Origin: Heyndrickxia sporothermodurans | GTDB lineage: Bacteria > Bacillota > Bacilli > Bacillales > Bacillaceae_C | Direction: 5' to 3' | NCBI GenBank assembly: GCA_016756695.1 | Contig: CP066701.1 | Coordinates: 4,236,001 to 4,300,000, forward strand | Length of the DNA stretch: 64,000 nt | Position numbers and translations under genes: made by a program | Shown: positions 59,490 to 64,000 of the stretch, piece by piece | Layout: every line of letters starts with the position of its first letter | Position numbering within the stretch: the first letter of the stretch is position 1 | Notes under the pieces: model-generated | Seen by the model: only the letters and a program-made list of their open reading frames with translations | Told to the model about the DNA's origin: nothing | The model's database searches: none

Positions 59490-60144
59490 GGGATAGTTTT
59501 TTCTCAAATCGATGGATGTCTGTATCTGCTCCAATAATAATTAGAACATCATTTGGTTCAATCGTGTCATATGCTTGAGGTGAAATGATCATCGTTCCAC
59601 CGCGTTTAATAGCAACAATATTCAAGCCATATTTTGCACGAATATTTAAATCAACAATTGTATTTCCAACTAACCATTCATTAGCCACGATCTCTGCTAT
59701 ACTGTATTCATTTGATAGTTCAATATAATCCAACACATTATTAGAAACGATATGATGGGCGATTCTTCTTCCCATATCCCGTTCAGGATGGACAACATGA
59801 TCTGCTCCGATTTTATCCAGAACTTTCGCATGATAATCATTTTGTGCTTTAACGGTTACATTTTTCACTCCGATTTCCTTAAGCATTAATGTTGTCAGTA
59901 TACTTGCCTGGATATCGGCACCAATCGCCACAATCACATGATCAAAATTTCTAATTCCGAGGTTTTTTAATACTGTTTCATCGGTTGTATCGGCAATAAC
60001 CGCATGTGTGGCGATTGAAGCAAATTCGTTTACCCGATCCTCGTCTTGATCTATTGCCATTACTTCCATACCTTGATCCGCTAATTCTTTACATATACTT
60101 CCGCCAAAACGCCCTAAACCAATGACGACAAATTCTTTTTTCAT
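59485..60144 (-). CDS. ktrC: Potassium uptake regulatory subunit KtrC
   Basis: 219 residues, cytosolic. N-terminal RCK/KTN domain with the nucleotide motif GLGRFGG (8-14) and the acidic end of strand two (AIDQDEDRVNE); C-terminal RCK_C domain (VNEWLVGNTIVDLNIRAKYGLN). It binds ATP or ADP and c-di-AMP and opens the KtrD membrane channel. ktrD is not in this window. ATG after GGAGGAATAAAA. Confidence 0.93.
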   Translation of the reverse strand: MKKEFVVIGLGRFGGSICKELADQGMEVMAIDQDEDRVNEFASIATHAVIADTTDETVLKNLGIRNFDHVIVAIGADIQASILTTLMLKEIGVKNVTVKAQNDYHAKVLDKIGADHVVHPERDMGRRIAHHIVSNNVLDYIELSNEYSIAEIVANEWLVGNTIVDLNIRAKYGLNIVAIKRGGTMIISPQAYDTIEPNDVLIIIGADTDIHRFEKKLSQ

Positions 60145-60240
60145 TTTTATTCCTCCACCTAAAGATCACTAATATCTTTGATTTTAGCATATATAACATT
60201 AATAGAACATTTACTTCTTTCCTTCGTAAAGAACAAAAAA

Positions 60241-60285
60241 AGAGAGGATAAGGGCTTAAATAGTCCTCATCACACTCCTATTCTT
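60241..60285 (-). terminator. Possible terminator after liaR
   Basis: On the minus strand GAGGA pairs with TCCTC over a 15-nt loop, then TCTTTTTTT. Short stem, so moderate support. Confidence 0.45.
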
Positions 60286-60916
60286 TTTTTATTAATTGGT
60301 GTTGAAATGCATATATAACAGCTTGCGTACGGTCTTGCACTTCTAGCTTACTTAAAATATTACTAACATGTGTTTTAACCGTTTTTAATGCGATAAACAA
60401 TTCATCAGCAATCTCTTGATTAGTCATCCCTTCGGCCATAAGTAATAAGATTTCTATCTCTCTATTCGTCAAATCATCATGTAAAGGTCGTTTATTCCCT
60501 TGCTTCATTCGCATCATCATTTTACCGGTAACTTGTGGTTCAAGAACAGATTGTCCTTCATATGTAGATCTCACAGCCTCGGCAATATCATTTGCTTTAG
60601 AAGTTTTTAACATATAACTTGTCGCACCAGCTTCTAAAGCGGGATATACTTTTTCATCATCTATAAAACTCGTTACGATAATAATTTTTGCTTCCGGCCA
60701 TTCTTTAATGATCTCCCTCGTTGCTTCTATTCCGTCCATCTCACTCATTACTAGATCCATGAGAATAATATCCGGTCGCAATGATAGGGCAAGCTTCACT
60801 CCCTCTTTGCCATTTGCCGCTTCACCGACAATTTCGATATCTTGTTGAATTGAGAGAAAAGCAGAAACACCGATTCGAACCATTTCATGGTCATCTACTA
60901 ACAAAACTTTTATCAT
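60278..60916 (-). CDS. liaR: Response regulator LiaR
   Basis: 212 residues, NarL/LuxR class. Receiver domain with the acidic pair at Asp8/Asp9 and phosphoacceptor Asp54, Thr/Lys in [12 protein letters not shown], and a C-terminal HTH ([26 protein letters not shown]). Overlaps liaS by 4 nt (ATGA). LiaR activates liaH in response to cell-wall antibiotics; a matching palindrome lies upstream of liaH. Confidence 0.94.
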   Translation of the reverse strand: MIKVLLVDDHEMVRIGVSAFLSIQQDIEIVGEAANGKEGVKLALSLRPDIILMDLVMSEMDGIEATREIIKEWPEAKIIIVTSFIDDEKVYPALEAGATSYMLKTSKANDIAEAVRSTYEGQSVLEPQVTGKMMMRMKQGNKRPLHDDLTNREIEILLLMAEGMTNQEIADELFIALKTVKTHVSNILSKLEVQDRTQAVIYAFQHQLIKKE

Positions 60917-61959
60917 ACCACTTCATCCTTTTCTTTTATAATAGGAACCCTCACTTCAATGCTTGTTCCTTTTGTCGGGAGACTAATCATTTTTATCGTT
61001 CCACCTATTTCAGCAGCGCGTTCACGAATGTTTTGCAAGCCATAGGAACCGGCTTTTTCCTTCCCCATTTCAAATCCAATCCCGTCATCAATTATTTTTA
61101 ATAAGACAAATTGTTCAAGCTTAATTAATAATAATTCCATCGTACTAGCCTTCGCATGACGGAGTGTATTTGAAATCGATTCTTGCATAATACGGAATAA
61201 ATGATCTTCTACCCCTTTATCAAGCTTTACATTTTCAATTTTCCAAGTAACTTTTAGTGGGAGTTTTGCTGTTAATTCATGCAATAGCTCTTCTGCACCC
61301 TTTTTCAAACTTTTTCCTTCTAATTGTATAGGTCGTAAATGAAGCAGAAGGGCTCTCATTTCAGATTGTGATTCATTAATAATTTCTTCCACTAACTTCA
61401 TTTGTTTTACAGTAATGTTAGCATCTGGATTAGGATTTTGATTAATCGCCGATAAAAGCATCGTTGCAGCAAAAAGCTGCTGGCTTACCGAATCGTGGAG
61501 CTCCCTTGCTAAACGATTTCGCTCTTGTGATAATACTTCTTGTTTCATGCTTTCATTCCAATCTGCACGTTCATTGGCAAGCTTTTGTGAGGCCTTTACT
61601 TGCTCATCAAACCGATTTTGGATACGCTGAAATCGCTCATATAATATGGATACTTCAGGTAATTTTTCTGCAGGAACTTTCGCTAAATCAAATTCACCCT
61701 TCTCAAGGTCAATTAAATGACTTTCTACTTCTTCCAGTTTCTTTTTCATCAAATATCCAATGACTAATCCACAAACGATTCCGATAATTATACTTGTAAT
61801 AATAATAAATACAAAAACTGGGATAAGAAATATTTGCTTAAAGAACAGTGCATTATACCAATCGATTTTAACAGCTTGAATATAAATTGCGGAAACAAAA
61901 ATCGCTATTACAAGAGAAAAGGAACTAAAATATATTAAAAATGTTTTCTGCATATTCAT
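60913..61959 (-). CDS. liaS: Sensor histidine kinase LiaS
   Basis: 348 residues. Two membrane segments (about 8-28 and 44-70) with almost no extracellular loop, a HAMP-like linker and coiled coil, the HisKA_3 motif [19 protein letters not shown] with phosphorylated His155, and an ATPase domain ([17 protein letters not shown]). An intramembrane-sensing kinase, kept off by LiaF. Overlaps liaF by 4 nt, so liaF-liaS-liaR are coupled. Confidence 0.95.
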   Translation of the reverse strand: MNMQKTFLIYFSSFSLVIAIFVSAIYIQAVKIDWYNALFFKQIFLIPVFVFIIITSIIIGIVCGLVIGYLMKKKLEEVESHLIDLEKGEFDLAKVPAEKLPEVSILYERFQRIQNRFDEQVKASQKLANERADWNESMKQEVLSQERNRLARELHDSVSQQLFAATMLLSAINQNPNPDANITVKQMKLVEEIINESQSEMRALLLHLRPIQLEGKSLKKGAEELLHELTAKLPLKVTWKIENVKLDKGVEDHLFRIMQESISNTLRHAKASTMELLLIKLEQFVLLKIIDDGIGFEMGKEKAGSYGLQNIRERAAEIGGTIKMISLPTKGTSIEVRVPIIKEKDEVV

Positions 61960-62675
61960 ACGTGTTTCACCTCAAAATCACCAATCGGCAATGAGGTAAT
62001 GATTTTTATTTTCCTTGAAGATTCTTCATAATTCTCCGAGTAATAGATAATGTTTTGATTAAATACATTCTCTTCCATATCATAAATTTTTACATTTCCA
62101 GTAAATGAAGAGTGGTTAACTGTTATCGCTACATCATATGGGATTAACAGCTGAATATTTCCGGCAATCCCTCTAATCATTACAGTTGATTCCCCTAATG
62201 GAAGCATTGTCATACTTAAATCAATAACTGTTTTCCCTAGCCCACATTGGATATTAATATCGTCCCATTCATATATATTGTTTTCGATCCGTTGGCTTCC
62301 AAAAAGTTTATTTTTAATATATGGTTGTTTTCGATTGATCTTAGCGTGTGTAGAAGGATCCACTGTTTCCACTTTAATAATTTTTGGTTCCTTCTTTTTC
62401 TTCCGATAGCGGAATAAAAGATAAATAAGAATTGAAAACATAAGAATTTTGAAGACAACTGTAGTAAGGATCGTTATGATACCTATTGAAATACCAATAA
62501 TGATAAAAATAATACCGGAGGACCTATTGTTTTTTTTCCATCCAAAATAAATGAGGAGTGCGCTTATTCCAAGCATTATAAGGGACTCTGAATTAAATGA
62601 AATTTCAAATAAAATTCCGACAACGGCAACTAAGATTATCCATGTGGGCATGTTTTGATCTGATCTTGTTCTCAT
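61956..62675 (-). CDS. liaF: Negative regulator LiaF
   Basis: 239 residues from the ATG at 62675, which follows GAAGGAGGCAAC; the ATG at 62693 is upstream of that site. About four short membrane segments precede a cytosolic C-terminal beta domain (DUF2154 type: YEWDDINIQCGLGKTVIDLSMTMLPLG). LiaF is a specific inhibitor of LiaS in Bacillus. It follows liaH after a large hairpin. Confidence 0.92.
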   Translation of the reverse strand: MRTRSDQNMPTWIILVAVVGILFEISFNSESLIMLGISALLIYFGWKKNNRSSGIIFIIIGISIGIITILTTVVFKILMFSILIYLLFRYRKKKKEPKIIKVETVDPSTHAKINRKQPYIKNKLFGSQRIENNIYEWDDINIQCGLGKTVIDLSMTMLPLGESTVMIRGIAGNIQLLIPYDVAITVNHSSFTGNVKIYDMEENVFNQNIIYYSENYEESSRKIKIITSLPIGDFEVKHV

Positions 62676-62740
62676 GTTGCCTCCTTCTGTCATTTATGAC
62701 GAATTAAAGTTTTCACATACTTTTGTTAAACATGCGACGA

Positions 62741-62783
62741 GGGGGTGTCCAAAAGTGTTTGCAATCACTTTTCAGACATCCCC
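62741..62783 (-). other. Hairpin between liaH and liaF
   Basis: On the minus strand GGGGATGTC and CACTTTT...GACACCCC arms pair over three blocks (GGGG/CCCC, TGTC/GACA, AAAAGTG/CACTTTT). No T run follows, so it may be a processing or partial-termination site that lowers liaFSR relative to liaH. Confidence 0.6.
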
Positions 62784-62841
62784 TTATCGCTAAAAACATT
62801 TTATTCTACTGTTCGCTTTTAATATTATCATGGATTACCAT

Positions 62842-63483
62842 TTATTTAATAGATGTTTCTTTGTTTTTCAGCCCTTTTTCAAGTTCAGAAATACGAGAAT
62901 CAAACATACTCATGTTAAAGCCTGAATTTAATTTAGCTTCAAGATGATCTATATACTTTTCAGTTTCCTCAAATCTTCTATTTGATTTTCCCATTACCGA
63001 GTCATCCAATATATGATTCATTTTCTTCGTTACCTTTATAACATTTTCCCTGCCCATTAATTCTAATCGTTTAATTTGCATATCCTTTAACTTCATTTTC
63101 ATTTCACGGTGTTTCTTCTCTAACACTTCCAATTGATTCGATGCTTCGTTAAAAGCCTCTCTAAGGCTAAGTGCTTGCGTCTTATAAACTGCTTCTTCAT
63201 CAATGGCTATTTGATGTAATTCTAGTTCATTCGCTTCTAATGCAATTTCTGCTTGCTTGCAGCGTTTGTCGGCCATAAATTCTGTTTCTTTTAATTCACG
63301 GGCAAATTCTTCCTTAAGTAAATATTGTCTTTCAATTAACTTCTCTATTTTTTTAGCCTCTTTCTCACTGTCCCGTAAATATTGGTTAAGCAAGCCGATA
63401 GGATTTTTCTTTTCTTTTGTTTCCATTGCATCATGCAGATCTGCCATTACCGAATGTTTAATCCGATCAAATAATGTTGACAT
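62842..63483 (-). CDS. liaH: PspA/IM30-type protein LiaH
   Basis: 213 residues from the ATG at 63483 after AAAGGAGAGATAAC; the longer ORF has no ribosome site. Entirely helical coiled coil, typical of PspA/Vipp1 proteins (MSTLFDRIKHSVMADLHDAMETKEKKNP start). It assembles at the membrane and protects the envelope under stress. In B. subtilis it is the main LiaR target, with liaI; no liaI or liaG is present here. Confidence 0.93.
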   Translation of the reverse strand: MSTLFDRIKHSVMADLHDAMETKEKKNPIGLLNQYLRDSEKEAKKIEKLIERQYLLKEEFARELKETEFMADKRCKQAEIALEANELELHQIAIDEEAVYKTQALSLREAFNEASNQLEVLEKKHREMKMKLKDMQIKRLELMGRENVIKVTKKMNHILDDSVMGKSNRRFEETEKYIDHLEAKLNSGFNMSMFDSRISELEKGLKNKETSIK

Positions 63484-63569
63484 GTTATCTCTCCTTTTTA
63501 TCAATTCGATATATCTAATCATAAGAAAAAATTGAAAAATCGATAACGATCCCTAGCTTTATTTTTCTA

Positions 63570-63585
63570 TACGACTTAAGGCGTA
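63570..63585 (-). promoter_or_regulatory. Candidate LiaR operator upstream of liaH
   Basis: TACGACTTAAGGCGTA, a 16-bp palindrome with one central-symmetric mismatch pair, 87 nt upstream of the liaH start, just where an activator of a SigmaA promoter would bind. Assignment to LiaR is inference from context. Confidence 0.5.
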
Positions 63586-63609
63586 GATTATATTTGAAGC
63601 ATATGAAAA

Positions 63610-63630
63610 AGGATGACTGGGTGTCATCCT
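63610..63630 (-). terminator. Terminator of the ABC exporter gene
   Basis: 8-bp stem AGGATGAC with GTCATCCT, 5-nt loop, followed on the minus strand by TTTTTC. Confidence 0.85.
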
Positions 63631-63641
63631 CTCTCTTCTTG

Positions 63642-64000
63642 CTACATAGCTTCTAACATTTTAAATTGTGCTTTGACTAATCGGTAGTATTCACCTTGAT
63701 ATTTCATTAGTTGATCATGATTTCCTTCTTCAATGATCTTCCCATGATCAAGAACAAAGATTTTATCAGCCTCACGAATAGTTGATAGCCGATGGGCAAT
63801 GATTACAGACGTTCTTCCCTTTAGCAATGTTCGTAACGCAGTTTGTATTTGTACTTCTGTTTCAGTATCAATACTTGCTGTTGCCTCATCTAAAATAATA
63901 ATTCGTGGATCTGCAAGCAATGCTCGCGCAAAGGATAATAGTTGTCGTTCACCAACTGACAATATATTTCCTCTTTCTTCAACTTGCGTTTCATAACCGT
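63642..64000 (-). CDS. ABC exporter, fused membrane and ATPase type, 3' end
   Basis: The frame is open to the window edge, leaving about 119 C-terminal codons. The nucleotide-binding domain shows a signature motif NILSVGERQL, Walker B IIILDEATASID, H-loop VIIAHRLSTIREAD and the typical ending VKAQFKMLEAM. Such transporters (MsbA/LmrA-like) usually work as homo- or heterodimers; cargo cannot be told from this part. Divided from liaH by its terminator. Confidence 0.88.
   Translation of the reverse strand, partial: GYETQVEERGNILSVGERQLLSFARALLADPRIIILDEATASIDTETEVQIQTALRTLLKGRTSVIIAHRLSTIREADKIFVLDHGKIIEEGNHDQLMKYQGEYYRLVKAQFKMLEAM

Overview
The window is a low-GC chromosomal segment of a member of the Bacillaceae (Firmicutes). 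Gene content and order follow the Bacillus subtilis ykrA-pdh-yla-cta-ylb chromosome arc, read in reverse. Sporulation genes (ylbJ, ylbD, a csfG-like RNA), a caa3 oxidase operon, the PDH complex, rpoY-rnjA, ktrC and a lia cell-envelope stress operon are recognisable. The sequence alone does not fix genus or species.

Layout. 1-626: 3' end of tmcAL (ylbM). 680-4948: ylbL, ylbK, ylbJ, coaD, rsmD. 5030-5216: structured RNA in the csfG position, between ylbG and ylbH/rsmD. 5227-12461: one gene for an anchored stalk-domain protein, split by a nested transposon pile. 12587-17585: DUF7147-like gene, ylbG, ylbF, a lipoprotein gene, ylbE, ylbD, ylbC, a YugN-like gene (ylbA position) and ctaM. 17659-23737: ctaG and ctaFEDCB. 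23855-27833: second, inverted copy of the transposon pile, between ctaB and ctaA. 28235-29179: ctaA. 29214-45246: pycA, ftsW, ylaN, ylaL-like gene, phoH-type ylaK, ylaJ, ylaI, ylaH, typA, ylaF, suhB, a small ORF, yktB, yktA, a nitronate monooxygenase-like gene and speA. 45245-49516: an IS1182 element carrying an IS21 element. 49527-49652: sr1P. 49816-55160: a small membrane protein gene and pdhDCBA. 55649-60144: ykyA, ykrA, rpoY, rnjA, ktrC. 60278-63483: liaR, liaS, liaF and liaH. 63642-64000: end of an ABC exporter gene.

Functional links. ctaA and ctaB make heme A for the caa3 oxidase (ctaCDEF), with ctaG and ctaM as assembly factors. PDH (pdhABCD), pyruvate carboxylase (pycA) and the SR1P peptide, known to act on GapA, meet at pyruvate and central carbon metabolism. 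rpoY-rnjA links transcription with mRNA decay. LiaFSR with the PspA-type LiaH senses envelope damage.

The most informative part is the mobile DNA. Five element types occur: IS-A (DUF772-type DDE element, two inverted copies), IS-B (IS66, nested in both IS-A copies), IS-C (1840 bp, zinc-ribbon DDE transposase, nested only in copy 1), IS-D (IS1182) and IS-E (IS21, nested in IS-D). Target duplications can be read for IS-A (2 bp, AT and TG), IS-B (GTTGACCA), IS-C (AAAAAGAC) and tentatively IS-E (GCATT). From these the order of insertion and the intact forms of two genes can be rebuilt. The insertions break a host gene, split the ctaA-ctaB regulatory region, and cut off the 3' end of SR1 together with the speA terminator. 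Frameshifts occur only inside the repeated elements, so they may be real decay or unpolished assembly errors. I found no clearly new defence or biosynthetic system. The best leads are the csfG-like RNA, the structured end of IS-C, the SR1 truncation and a 40-bp palindrome in IS-E.
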